Of a stretch of DNA of 5,371 bases, positions 5,350 through 5,371 are shown one piece after another. The DNA lies in the NCBI GenBank assembly GCA_039800165.1, contig JBDLRH010000162.1:1-5371 (forward strand), in the 5' to 3' direction. The position numbers and the translations under genes are program-made. The number at the start of each line of letters is the position of its first letter. The first letter of the stretch is position 1. The notes under the pieces were generated by a model. The model did no database searches and was not told where the DNA came from. It was given only the letters and a program-made list of their open reading frames with translations. The DNA comes from JBDLRH01 sp039800165 (lineage in GTDB: Bacteria > Pseudomonadota > Gammaproteobacteria > Burkholderiales > Burkholderiaceae_C).

Positions 5350-5371
5350 GCGGCCGGCGGCGTCTGGTCAG

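Overview
The window is high-GC coding DNA with strong Shine-Dalgarno sites and short convergent or divergent spacers. The protein families (a DUF5801/T1SS-type giant surface protein, a small heat-shock protein, a CBS-pair protein, a NarL-type response regulator and an FNR-like regulator) suggest a betaproteobacterium, most likely Burkholderiales (Comamonadaceae-like). That placement is inferred from protein flavour and composition, not from a marker gene.

Layout. (1) Nt 2-2056, + strand: the 3' end of a very large secreted repeat protein. It shows one partial and one complete 179-residue DUF5801/T1SS-143-like module, then about 408 residues of C-terminal region without recognisable RTX nonapeptides. 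(2) Nt 2081-2110: a perfect A-tract/T-tract hairpin that can end transcription from both sides. (3) Nt 2160-2585, - strand: an Hsp20/alpha-crystallin small heat-shock protein. (4) Nt 2586-2809: a divergent spacer rich in inverted repeats. (5) Nt 2810-3328, + strand: a two-CBS-domain protein. (6) Nt 3338-3389: a long GC-rich hairpin between convergent genes. (7) Nt 3391-4086, - strand: a NarL/FixJ-type response regulator with no kinase in view. (8) Nt 4087-4461: a 375-bp divergent control region of markedly lower G+C (about 50%). (9) Nt 4462-5349, + strand: a Crp/Fnr-family regulator that resembles FNR in its sensor body and recognition helix but lacks the iron-sulfur cysteines. The last 22 nt hold nothing recognisable.

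How the genes may work together (inference): genes 3-9 look like a small stress/energy-sensing island. It has a chaperone holdase, an adenylate-sensing CBS pair, a phosphorelay output regulator and an FNR-type DNA-binding regulator. Hsp20, CBS, response-regulator and FNR-type genes often occur together in low-oxygen or stationary-phase loci of Burkholderiales. I found no convincing FNR box or sigma promoter in the window, so co-regulation is a hypothesis. The adhesin gene is separated from this island by the bidirectional terminator and is probably an independent unit. I see no mobile element, RNA gene, CRISPR array or clear pseudogene, and no gene set that I could defend as a wholly new system. 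The least explained parts are the RTX-less adhesin C-terminus and the low-GC regulatory spacer.
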